Source: Candidatus Ruthturnera sp. Tsphm01
GTDB lineage: Bacteria > Pseudomonadota > Gammaproteobacteria > PS1 > Pseudothioglobaceae
Direction of reading: 5' to 3'
Assembly (NCBI GenBank): GCA_030142985.1
Contig: CP125320.1
Coordinates: forward strand, 811,639-875,638
DNA length: 64,000 nt
Shown piece by piece: positions 56,930 to 64,000 of the stretch; within the stretch, counting starts at the first letter, position 1, and every line of letters starts with the position of its first letter. A program made the translations under genes and the position numbers. The notes beneath the pieces were generated by a model. The model did no database searches, had not been told where the DNA came from, and saw only the letters and a list, made by a program, of their open reading frames with translations.

Positions 56930-58142
56930 AACATATTGCACTTTTCTCTCACAGGAAAAAAACTGAAATAACCCTTAATTCTTGGAGTTTGTTTTGTCAC
57001 CCTTGGGGTGTAACGAAGTGAAGCAATTCTGCCTTGTTCTTTAGGCAGAATTTGACAAAACAAACTGCAAGAGTTAAAAACTCAGTTGTCTTTTTCCTAT
57101 TGTTAAAAAAAAGGAGTAAAGGTATGCAAAACCAAAGAATCAATTGGAAAATCAAAGGTCTGGTTAAAATGGCTAATTTAGCTTATGAACTGGACAATAT
57201 GAGTAAATCAGCAAATGATAAATACAAGATTTTATGCTTTTTGGACAAGTATGGATTACAAGCAACAATTGATGCTTTTGAAGTTAAAAAGCGAACGCTT
57301 TATCACTGGAGAGGCAAACTTAAATCAGGTGGCAGATTGGCTTTAAATGATGTCAGCAAAACACCCAAAACCAAACGCAAAAGACAATGGGACAGTGATA
57401 TTGTTGATGAGATACGCTATCTTAGACAAACCTATCCAAACCTTGGTAAAGATAAGTTGCGCCCTTTGATTAAAGACTTTTGCACTAAACACAAACTTAA
57501 CTGCCCTAGCGCCTCTACCATCGGTAGGATTATTAGCGATGATAAAAACAAAATGCGGGTGTTTCCGCTTAAAATTAATCATTTTGGTAAGCGGATTAAA
57601 ATCAACAGAAAGAAAGTCACAAGAAAACCAAAAGACTTTAATGCCCTGTATCCTGGACATTGCGTAGCACTAGACATTATTGAGAAGCGTCTAAACGGTT
57701 CTAAGCGCTACATCTTAACCTTTGTGGATTTGTATACTAGATTTGCTTTTGCCTACGCTACAGACAAACACACCGCAGCTGAGGCTGGAAGATTCTTAAC
57801 CAATATTAAGCAACTACTCCCTTTTGAGATGAAAAATGTACTAACAGATAACGGCTCAGAGTTTAAGAAAGAGTTTGATGAGCAAGTGGATAATCATTGG
57901 CATACTTACCCACGCACACCAAAAATGAATGCGCATTGCGAGCGTTTTAACCGCACCTTGCAGGATGAACTTGTTGATTACCATCTCTATGACCTAGAAA
58001 ACACCGAAGTGTTTAATGAAAAAATGAGTGATTATCTGTTTTGGTATAACGCCAAAAGACTGTATTATGCACTTGGACAAATCTCACCAATTGAATACAT
58101 TAAAATGAATGAGAAGAAGTATGGGGAAAAGTGCAATATGTT
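56930..58142 (+). mobile_element. IS481-like insertion sequence
   Basis: Inverted ends aacatattgcacttttc at 56930-56946 and, reversed, at 58126-58142, enclosing one transposase gene (1213 bp). No target duplication seen. It lies 35 bp from the decayed IS5 copy, so two elements are stacked before the TRAP genes. Confidence 0.75.
56953..57098. repeat. Long inverted repeat upstream of the IS481-like transposase
   Basis: Arms 56953-56999 and 57053-57098 are imperfect complements of about 46 bp, ending in a perfect 14-bp core agtttgttttgtca/tgacaaaacaaact. The spacer contains a smaller hairpin, aattctgcc/ggcagaatt. The whole precedes the transposase ribosome-binding site. Confidence 0.8.
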
Positions 58143-58164
58143 ATGGACGCATACAGACAATTGA
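57124..58164 (+). CDS. IS481-like transposase (rve integrase domain)
   Basis: 346 residues: N-terminal helix-turn-helix (TIDAFEVKKRTLYHWRGK), a second winged-helix region (LRQTYPNLGKDKLRPL), and the DDE core with Asp in HCVALDIIEKR, Asp in LTDNGSEFK and Glu in NAHCERFNRTLQDEL. I chose the ATG at 57124, which has an AGGAG site 7 bp upstream; earlier codons fall in the inverted repeat. The last few codons and the stop lie beyond the IS end, in flanking DNA. Confidence 0.88.
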   Translation: MQNQRINWKIKGLVKMANLAYELDNMSKSANDKYKILCFLDKYGLQATIDAFEVKKRTLYHWRGKLKSGGRLALNDVSKTPKTKRKRQWDSDIVDEIRYLRQTYPNLGKDKLRPLIKDFCTKHKLNCPSASTIGRIISDDKNKMRVFPLKINHFGKRIKINRKKVTRKPKDFNALYPGHCVALDIIEKRLNGSKRYILTFVDLYTRFAFAYATDKHTAAEAGRFLTNIKQLLPFEMKNVLTDNGSEFKKEFDEQVDNHWHTYPRTPKMNAHCERFNRTLQDELVDYHLYDLENTEVFNEKMSDYLFWYNAKRLYYALGQISPIEYIKMNEKKYGEKCNMLWTHTDN

Positions 58165-58189
58165 CACCTAGTTATTTTAAGACTATTAT
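58161..58189 (+). promoter_or_regulatory. Near-consensus sigma70 promoter of dctPQM
   Basis: TTGACA (58161-58166), 17-bp spacer, TATTAT (58184-58189), 57 bp before the dctP start. Its -35 box contains the stop codon of the IS481-like transposase frame. Confidence 0.82.
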
Positions 58190-58246
58190 GTCCGCGTCTA
58201 TACACAAGTAGTGGTTAATAAATTAAACACTTAAGGATAGAAAAAG

Positions 58247-59245
58247 ATGAATAAAAATATCAAATTAGTAACGCCAATCATAATTGCAATTGGGCTTACA
58301 GTGCCATTTATAACCTTAGCCAAAGAAATTGTGATTAAATTTTCTCACGTTACCACCAAGACCACTCCCAAAGGTAAGGGTGCGATGCTTTTAAAAAAAA
58401 TGGTAGATGAGCGTTTAAATGGTAAAGTACGCATTGAGGTTTATCCTAGTTCACAACTATACGGCGATAAGGCAGTGCTTAAGGCGCTACTACTGAATGA
58501 CGTGCAATTGGCAGCACCTTCACTATCTAAATTTAGCAAATACACTAAAAAATGGGCATTGTTTGATTTACCTTTCTTATTTAAAAATGCGCAAGCATTA
58601 AATTGTTTTACAGATTCAGAAAAAGGACAAGAATTATTAAACGCTATCGATAGAAAAGGACTTAAAGGCTTGGGCTATTGGCTTAACGGCATGAAACAAA
58701 TTTCTGCCAATCATCCACTTATCACACCTAAAGATGCACAAGGTTTAAAATTTCGCATCATGAGTTCTGATGTACTTAAAGCACAGTTCGAAGCCATTGG
58801 TGCAAACCCACAAAAAATGTCTTTTTCTGAAGTTTATAACGCTTTGGCAACAGGCGTTATTGATGGTCAAGAAAATACCTGGTCAAATATTCTATCAAAA
58901 AAATTCTTTGAGGTGCAAAAAGATATAACAGTATCTAGCCATGGCGTTTTGGGGTACGCCTTAATAACCAATAAACGTTTTTGGAACACTTTGCCTGATG
59001 ACATTCGCCTTGAGTTAGAAAAAATCATCAAAGAAGTGACTGCCAAAGTCACTCAATTTGCACTTGATGTTGCAATAAAAGATATGCAAACTATTGCAGA
59101 TTCTGGCAAAACCAATATCCACATCCTAAGCCCTGAACAAAAACAACAATGGGTTGTAGCAATGAAGCCAGTTTGGGCTAAATTTGAAAATCAAGTTGGC
59201 AAAGATAACATTGTTGTAGTTCAGCAATGCAATGCCAAAAACTAA
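58247..59245 (+). CDS. dctP: TRAP transporter substrate-binding protein, DctP family
   Basis: Periplasmic solute receptor of 332 residues. Signal peptide (LVTPIIIAIGLTVPFITLA), then the DctP family pattern: EIVIKFSHVTTKTTPKG, VRIEVYPSSQLYGD, and GLKFRIMSSDVL with the conserved carboxylate-binding Arg, TGVIDGQENTWSN. Organic acids such as C4-dicarboxylates are likely ligands. First gene of dctPQM. Confidence 0.92.
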   Translation: MNKNIKLVTPIIIAIGLTVPFITLAKEIVIKFSHVTTKTTPKGKGAMLLKKMVDERLNGKVRIEVYPSSQLYGDKAVLKALLLNDVQLAAPSLSKFSKYTKKWALFDLPFLFKNAQALNCFTDSEKGQELLNAIDRKGLKGLGYWLNGMKQISANHPLITPKDAQGLKFRIMSSDVLKAQFEAIGANPQKMSFSEVYNALATGVIDGQENTWSNILSKKFFEVQKDITVSSHGVLGYALITNKRFWNTLPDDIRLELEKIIKEVTAKVTQFALDVAIKDMQTIADSGKTNIHILSPEQKQQWVVAMKPVWAKFENQVGKDNIVVVQQCNAKN

Positions 59246-59290
59246 AAAAATGATACGACAGTTTATGCAAAATGCGTTATACCGCTCTTC

Positions 59291-59809
59291 ATGATGAGAT
59301 TGTCCAAAATTCTTAATCATGCTGAACAGTGGATAATTACATTATTATTAGCCTCAATGACGCTATTGACTTTTTCACAAGTTGTTGCCCGATATGTATT
59401 TAACTCAAGTGCAGTTTGGGCATTGGAAGTTACTACTTATTTATTTGCTTGGTTAGTCCTACTAGGCGCATCCTATATTATTAAGTGTGGTGCGCATATT
59501 GCTGTTGATAGTATGGTCAATCTTTTTTCTGAAAAAAATCAAAAAAAAATAACGCTTCTTGCCATATCAGCTTGCATGATATTTGTCATTATTATGTTCA
59601 TAGGTAGTTATGAGTATATTTCACTACTAAAAGAAATTGAAATTGAAATGGAAGATTTGCCAATACTTGAATGGCAAGCAAAAATCATCTTGCCTCTTAG
59701 TTTTGCACTGATGTTTTATCGGCTTGTAGAGGTTATGATTGATGTTATTAAAGACAAAACCCTACTCATGCACTTTGCTAATTCGCGCGCTAATGATTAT
59801 CAAGAATAA
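59291..59809 (+). CDS. dctQ: TRAP transporter small permease, DctQ family
   Basis: 172 residues with four membrane segments and the family motifs VVARYVFNSSAVWALE and FAWLVLLGASYIIKCGAHIAVD. Partner of the large permease DctM, 11 bp downstream. Confidence 0.92.
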   Translation: MMRLSKILNHAEQWIITLLLASMTLLTFSQVVARYVFNSSAVWALEVTTYLFAWLVLLGASYIIKCGAHIAVDSMVNLFSEKNQKKITLLAISACMIFVIIMFIGSYEYISLLKEIEIEMEDLPILEWQAKIILPLSFALMFYRLVEVMIDVIKDKTLLMHFANSRANDYQE

Positions 59810-59820
59810 ATAATAAGATA

Positions 59821-61119
59821 ATGATAATTTTTGTCTTATTTTTCATGCTTTTTGGTCTAATGGCATTAGGCGTTCCTGTGGCTTTTTCTCTGGGCTTATC
59901 TAGCGTTAGTGCGATTTTATTATTTGGAGATGAATCTCTAGCTTCGCTTGCTGGACATATATTTGGCTCAATGGAACACTATACTTTAATGGCCATTCCA
60001 TTTTTTATATTAGCCTCATCCTTTTTGTCAAAAGGTGGTGCAGCACAACGTTTGGTTGACTTTGCGATTGATAGCATTGGCTGGATTAAAGGTGGTTTAC
60101 CAATGGCATCAGTGTTAGCTTGTATGATGTTTGCTGCCGTATCAGGCTCATCACCTGCCACTGTCATTGCCATTGGCTCTATTGTTATTGCTGGTATGGT
60201 TAAAGAAGGCTACCCACAATCTTATGCTGCAGGCGTGATTAGTTCTGCTGGCACTATGGGTATTTTAATCCCTCCTTCAATTGTTATGGTGGTTTATGCG
60301 GCTGCTACTGAAGTATCAGTGGGTAGAATGTTTTTAGCTGGTGTTATTCCAGGGTTGATTATTGGCTCAATGATGATGATTGCTATTTACTTCACCGCTA
60401 GGATTAAAGGCTATCCAAGCGCACCTTTTAAGGGTGTGAATAATTTAGCAAGGTCTTTCACCAAGGCTTCAGGTGGATTGTTCTTGGTTGTTATTATCAT
60501 GGGTGGCATCTACGGCGGTATATTTACACCTACTGAGGCAGCGGCAGTGGCGGCAGTATATGCCTTTATCTTAGGTGTTTTTGTTTATAAAGATATAAAA
60601 ATTAAAGACATTCCTTGGGTTATTACAGACTCAGCAAAAACTTCAATTATGCTGATGTTTATTATTGCAAATGCCATGCTATTTGCTTTTGTATTAACTA
60701 ACGAGCGCATTCCTCACGAAATCGCAGAAGCGATTACTTCTTTTGGTTTGCCTGTTTGGGGTTTTTTACTTATTGTTAACTTAATATTACTCATCGCAGG
60801 TAATTTTATGGAGCCATCAGCAGTACTACTAATCATGGCACCAATATTGTTTCCAATCGCCATAGAGCTTGGCATTGATCCAATTCACCTTGGTATCATT
60901 ATGGTTGTTAATATGGAAATAGGCATGTTAACACCGCCTGTAGGGCTTAACTTGTTTGTCACCTCAAGCATTACAGGTATGCCTTTAATAAGTGTCATTA
61001 AATCAACATTGCCATGGCTGTTGTTGATGCTACTGTTTTTAATGATGATTACCTTTATTCCTCAAATATCTATTTATCTACCCACCTTACTAATGGGTCC
61101 AGAAGTCATAGGTGGCTAG
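59821..61119 (+). CDS. dctM: TRAP transporter large permease, DctM family
   Basis: 432 residues with about 12 membrane segments. Typical motifs are ALGVPVAFSLGLSS, MAIPFFILASSFLSKGG, AAVSGSSPATVIAIG, MGILIPPSIVMVVYA and NMEIGMLTPPVGLNLFV. Carries out Na+-coupled uptake with DctQ. Last gene of the operon; the following 61120-61296 shows nothing recognisable. Confidence 0.95.
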   Translation: MIIFVLFFMLFGLMALGVPVAFSLGLSSVSAILLFGDESLASLAGHIFGSMEHYTLMAIPFFILASSFLSKGGAAQRLVDFAIDSIGWIKGGLPMASVLACMMFAAVSGSSPATVIAIGSIVIAGMVKEGYPQSYAAGVISSAGTMGILIPPSIVMVVYAAATEVSVGRMFLAGVIPGLIIGSMMMIAIYFTARIKGYPSAPFKGVNNLARSFTKASGGLFLVVIIMGGIYGGIFTPTEAAAVAAVYAFILGVFVYKDIKIKDIPWVITDSAKTSIMLMFIIANAMLFAFVLTNERIPHEIAEAITSFGLPVWGFLLIVNLILLIAGNFMEPSAVLLIMAPILFPIAIELGIDPIHLGIIMVVNMEIGMLTPPVGLNLFVTSSITGMPLISVIKSTLPWLLLMLLFLMMITFIPQISIYLPTLLMGPEVIGG

Positions 61120-61296
61120 TTAGTATCTTAAAAAGCGCTAAGTATTTACCATTGAATCAATAGTAAAACAACACAATCACACCAAAAAGAAAGGTGGATT
61201 TATAAACTTTTCGCTTAGACAAGAAATTCAAAACCAAAACCATTACTGACAACTTTTTTCACTACAAGTTGGGCTTTTAAATTGTTTTAAATAAAA

Positions 61297-61326
61297 GTGG
61301 ACTAAAGTGTTTAAAAATGGTATAAA
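61297..61326 (+). promoter_or_regulatory. Decayed MraZ-box-like repeats before the dcw cluster
   Basis: Three 10-bp units gtggactaaa, gtgtttaaaa, atggtataaa run in tandem. Functional MraZ operators are (G)TGG[G]-type boxes with 10-bp spacing upstream of mraZ. Here spacing and some G positions survive but the boxes are degraded. The last unit contains a TATAAA that may serve as the -10. Confidence 0.45.
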
Positions 61327-61371
61327 ATTTTAATTAGAGTTAAATTAAATAGGTGTTGGTGTGAAAATAAA

Positions 61372-61539
61372 TTGAAATTTATATTTAGCACTCTTTTGTC
61401 TGTATTTTCTTTGAGTGTTTTAGTTTTAATAGGCATACAACAAAACCAAATGAACACTAAGCCATTTTTAATTATTATCATTGTAACTTTAATACTAGGC
61501 GTGATGGCTTATATGCAAAAATATCAGCAACATTACTAA
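61372..61539 (+). CDS. Possible small two-helix membrane protein
   Basis: TTG-started frame of 55 residues with two hydrophobic segments (LSVFSLSVLVLIGI and FLIIIIVTLILGVMAYM). No family recognised and no ATG start. It occupies the place where the 5' half of mraZ should be. Confidence 0.3.
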   Translation: MKFIFSTLLSVFSLSVLVLIGIQQNQMNTKPFLIIIIVTLILGVMAYMQKYQQHY

Positions 61540-61550
61540 TATTTAGAGAA

Positions 61551-61765
61551 GTGTATAATTTAAACGTTGACACCAAGGGCAGGGTAAAAATATCGACACA
61601 CCACCAAGCGCAAATTGATGAAATAGATAAAAAATTATCATGAGTGGTCAAAGGTATAATTTTGAATTGTGGAACAAAGATACTTGGCATAAACAATTTG
61701 ACAGTCTTGACGCACTCAGTAAACAAACCCAAATCCCAATAGAAATTGCCCAATTATCGCTATGA
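61551..61765 (+). pseudogene. mraZ: mraZ remnant (C-terminal half, frameshifted)
   Basis: Two short frames overlapping by ATGA encode YNLNVDTKGRVKIS and SGQRYNFELWNKDTW. They correspond to the second AbrB-like repeat and the C-terminal signature of MraZ (typical: ELDGQGRILIP and VGQGNKFELWDEEAW). A shift in the A-run before the second frame breaks the gene, and the first repeat is missing. The second frame ends in a 4-bp overlap with rsmH, the position mraZ has in other gammaproteobacteria. Confidence 0.75.
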
Positions 61766-62685
61766 TGTCTAATCATCACCAGTCTGTGATGTTTAGCGAG
61801 TCAATTGATGCGCTTAATATAAAAACTGATGGCATTTATATTGATGCGACTTTTGGTCGTGGCGGCCATGCTCAGGGTATATTGAACAAGTTAGGCGAGC
61901 AAGGAAAATTGATTGCCTTTGACCAGGATATCAGTGCGATTGAACACGCCCATAAAAATTTTACTGACAATCGCCTGACCCTCATCCATAGTGCGTTTTC
62001 CAATATGCTAAGCATCATAACCCAGCAAGGATTAGTGGGTAGAATTGATGGTATTTTAATGGACCTTGGCGTCTCTTCACCTCAGTTGGACAATGCACAG
62101 CGTGGTTTTAGTTTTCAGGCTGATGGCCCACTAGACATGCGCATGAACCAAACCACAGGCATGAGTGCCACGCAATGGCTAAGGTCAGCCAATGAGGAAG
62201 AAATTGCCAATGTTATTTATCAATTTGGTGATGAAAAAAAATCACGTCATATCGCCACTAAAATAAAAAAATATCAGCAAAACCACACATTGGAAACCAC
62301 GTTAGCACTTGCTAATATTATTAGCGAAGTGGTAAAAAGGCAAAAAAACAAGCACCCTGCCACACGAACTTTTCAAGCCATACGTATCTTTATCAATCAA
62401 GAGCTTAAACAACTTACAGATGCATTAGAGCAATCCAAAGATATTTTGAGTAAGGGTGGTAGGCTATCTATTATTAGTTTTCATTCGGTCGAAGATCGTA
62501 TTGTTAAACGTTTTATTCAAAAAAATTCACGACAAAAAACTTTACCAAAAGGCTTGCCTATTATTGAACATAAAATTGAAAAAAACCTCTTAAAAGATTT
62601 GGGTAAGCACTTTGCCAGTAAGACAGAAATTAGTAGCAACAAACGTGCTCGCAGTGCAATTTTACGAGTAGCAAGAAAAAATTAA
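61762..62685 (+). CDS. rsmH: 16S rRNA (cytosine1402-N4)-methyltransferase RsmH (MraW)
   Basis: 307 residues: start HHQSVMFSESIDAL, SAM motif IDATFGRGGHAQGIL, MDLGVSSPQLDNAQRGFSF, DMRMNQTTGMSA, FHSVEDRIVKRF and SNKRARSAILRVA at the end. First intact gene of the dcw cluster, coupled to the mraZ remnant upstream and one base from ftsL. Confidence 0.97.
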   Translation: MMSNHHQSVMFSESIDALNIKTDGIYIDATFGRGGHAQGILNKLGEQGKLIAFDQDISAIEHAHKNFTDNRLTLIHSAFSNMLSIITQQGLVGRIDGILMDLGVSSPQLDNAQRGFSFQADGPLDMRMNQTTGMSATQWLRSANEEEIANVIYQFGDEKKSRHIATKIKKYQQNHTLETTLALANIISEVVKRQKNKHPATRTFQAIRIFINQELKQLTDALEQSKDILSKGGRLSIISFHSVEDRIVKRFIQKNSRQKTLPKGLPIIEHKIEKNLLKDLGKHFASKTEISSNKRARSAILRVARKN

Positions 62686-62686
62686 A

Positions 62687-62959
62687 ATGCGCTTAAATAT
62701 CAACAGAACCAAACTTAATATTATACTAATACTAAGTGTTATTGTGTTGAGTGTTTTAACCATCTCTTGGCATCATCAAGTGTATCTTTTGCATGTTCAG
62801 TCAAAACGTATAGAGATACAAAATCATCAATTAGTTGCCCTACATAAACAATTATTAATCGAACAATCACAAGCAATAAGTGGTCATGAAATTAAAGCTA
62901 GGGCTATAAAAAAATTAAAAATGCAAACACCTGAAAGACAAAGAGAGTTGTTATTATGA
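62687..62959 (+). CDS. ftsL: Cell division protein FtsL
   Basis: 90-residue bitopic protein: short cytoplasmic start, one membrane segment (IILILSVIVLSVLTISW, about 12-28) and a periplasmic leucine/glutamine coiled coil (LVALHKQLLIEQSQAISG). Sequence conservation is low in this family, so the call rests on size, topology and its place between rsmH and ftsI. Overlaps ftsI by 4 bp (ATGA). Confidence 0.88.
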   Translation: MRLNINRTKLNIILILSVIVLSVLTISWHHQVYLLHVQSKRIEIQNHQLVALHKQLLIEQSQAISGHEIKARAIKKLKMQTPERQRELLL

Positions 62960-64000
62960 GTGGAAAAATATCAACCATTTCAAAAAAATTGACACTAGGG
63001 CGAGTACAAAATTATTGGTATAGACAAGGCGCAATTAAGTATTTTTTTATATTTCTTTTTAGTATTTTTGCTTATCAAGTCACTTCTATATCGCAATCTA
63101 GCATCATAGGCTTGTCAATACAAGACAGAGCTTATTATCAAGCCGTTAGTTTAGAGGAAAAAATTGCCCAACGAGGTGATATTCTAGATAGGAATGGGCA
63201 TATCCTTGCCAGTAATTTACTGTTAAAACGCATTAATTTAGACCCGACACTGATTCAAGTTGAGTTTATTCCTAAGTTGGCGCATGTCCTAGATATGAAA
63301 GTTCAAACGCTTAGCAAGTTACTTGCATCAAAGCGGAAAATTGGCTCAAAATATTTGATTATTAAAAAAAATATCATACTCACTAACCCTATTTTTGACA
63401 AATTAAAGCAATTAAAATTAATGAGAATTCCAATCTGTGTAAACAAAAAGATTGCTAATAAATTGAGCTTTATTGAACACACCTTAAACACTTTAAACCT
63501 ACAAAAGACAAAAACAACCTACACCCTTGTTAAGCAATGTAAAAAAGCAAGAATTGCTGGCGTGGCATTACAACAAGATACGAAAAGATACTATCCAAAA
63601 AACGCCTCATTAGCGCCACTGCTAGGTCGAGTTAACGCCAATAAAAAGGGCACTTCTGGCATTGAAGGGGAGTTTGAAAATATCCTTACTGGGCATAATG
63701 GACAGACGTTGATTAACTTTAAAGCCAATACCAGTGAAACATATTTCAATTCTAAAACAATCACTCCAAAACAACAAGGTCAAAACATAATACTGACCAT
63801 TGATGCTGACATTCAATACCATGCTTATGAAGCCATTAAAAAATCGGTTCAAAAGCATGAAGCGGATTCAGGCTCAGCCATCATTCTTGCGCCAAATGGC
63901 GAAGTGTTGGCTATGGTTAATTACCCTGCTGATAATCCAAATGATAATAACACTTACAATACTGAACATTATCGCAATAGAGTGCTGTCTGACAAAGTAG
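62956..64000 (+). CDS. ftsI: Peptidoglycan transpeptidase FtsI (PBP3), 5' part
   Basis: The frame opened by the ATG overlapping the ftsL stop stays open to the end of the window (348 codons). It has a membrane anchor (FFIFLFSIFAYQVTSI), the PBP dimerisation motif AQRGDILDRNGHILASN, GTSGIEGEFENIL, and the start of the transpeptidase domain (ILTIDADIQYHAYEAI, SAIILAPNGEVLAMVNYP). The catalytic SxxK lies beyond the window. Septal transpeptidase of the divisome. Confidence 0.95.
   Translation, partial: MSGKISTISKKLTLGRVQNYWYRQGAIKYFFIFLFSIFAYQVTSISQSSIIGLSIQDRAYYQAVSLEEKIAQRGDILDRNGHILASNLLLKRINLDPTLIQVEFIPKLAHVLDMKVQTLSKLLASKRKIGSKYLIIKKNIILTNPIFDKLKQLKLMRIPICVNKKIANKLSFIEHTLNTLNLQKTKTTYTLVKQCKKARIAGVALQQDTKRYYPKNASLAPLLGRVNANKKGTSGIEGEFENILTGHNGQTLINFKANTSETYFNSKTITPKQQGQNIILTIDADIQYHAYEAIKKSVQKHEADSGSAIILAPNGEVLAMVNYPADNPNDNNTYNTEHYRNRVLSDKV

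Noticed and set aside
56860..57063. Minus-strand 67-codon frame
   Set aside because: It consists of IS ends and the inverted repeat of the IS481-like element; no family signature.
61478..61753. Minus-strand 91-codon frame opposite the mraZ remnant
   Set aside because: Antisense to recognisable MraZ residues and without a plausible start context.
63800..64000. 66-codon plus-strand frame at the window end
   Set aside because: It lies in another frame inside ftsI, whose frame is open from 62956 and carries family motifs.

Overview
This window is AT-rich chromosomal DNA of a gammaproteobacterium. The housekeeping genes (GyrA with a QRRGGKG box, ParC, RlmD, EpmB, NagZ/AmpG, YgfZ, RluB/RluD, the start of the dcw cluster) are of gammaproteobacterial type. 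The glycolate-oxidation genes, tandem porins, TRAP transporter, FolE2 and many IS and decay scars are what I would expect of the marine SUP05/Thioglobus sulfur-oxidiser group or a related bivalve symbiont. That placement is an inference from gene content and base composition; no marker was compared.

Layout. 1-9.7 kb: housekeeping genes on the minus strand (ileS-aroB-membrane coiled-coil protein; trpS-rluB; ygfZ-nhaD-coaX). A MITE-like repeat with IS5-like tips lies on each side of rluB in opposite orientation, and a third copy sits at 16.4 kb. 9.6-14.3 kb: three tandem porin genes, each with its own promoter and terminator. The repeat unit also carries the 5' end of ygfZ, which exposes the duplication history. 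14.4-23.7 kb: a PuuD-like membrane protein, mutM, an S24-like protein without catalytic residues, pgeF, rluD, three tRNAs (2 Glu, 1 Ala), a metallo-beta-lactamase-fold hydrolase, nadD-rsfS-rlmH, a GST, arsC, a TlpA-like thioredoxin and epmB. 23.8-31.9 kb: uvrD, then a compact minus-strand operon glcF-rlmD-YkuD-rhodanese-ampG-nagZ-small protein that joins peptidoglycan recycling genes.

31.9-38.9 kb is an accessory island that splits glcD-glcE from glcF. It holds fragments of a type I restriction locus (hsdM, ORF6N and AAA_13/RloC-like pieces), an IS5-family element, a PEP-mutase-like gene coupled to a truncated ada, an IS3-family element with a 111-bp tandem duplication at one end, a tag fragment, and an apparently intact type II restriction-modification pair. 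Beyond it are glcE (short), glcD, an orphan antitoxin-like gene and a divergent PLP aminotransferase that could convert glyoxylate to glycine. Together with glycolate oxidase this looks like photorespiratory salvage.

42.5-55.6 kb: a ferredoxin, a secreted cyclophilin-FKBP fusion, mraY, a dCMP deaminase, prfC, cytochrome b561, gyrA, DAHP synthase-folE2-queD and parC. 55.7-58.2 kb: a dead IS5-family copy and an IS481-like element. 58.2-61.1 kb: a dctPQM TRAP transporter behind a near-consensus promoter. 61.3-64.0 kb: the start of the dcw cluster (rsmH, ftsL, 5' part of ftsI), preceded by a decayed mraZ and decayed MraZ-box-like repeats.

No rRNA operon, CRISPR array, prophage or obvious new multi-gene defence system was found. 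The least ordinary items are the glc-operon island, the porin amplification with mosaic genes, the cytoplasmic YkuD enzyme in the muropeptide operon, the cyclophilin-FKBP fusion and the mraZ relic.
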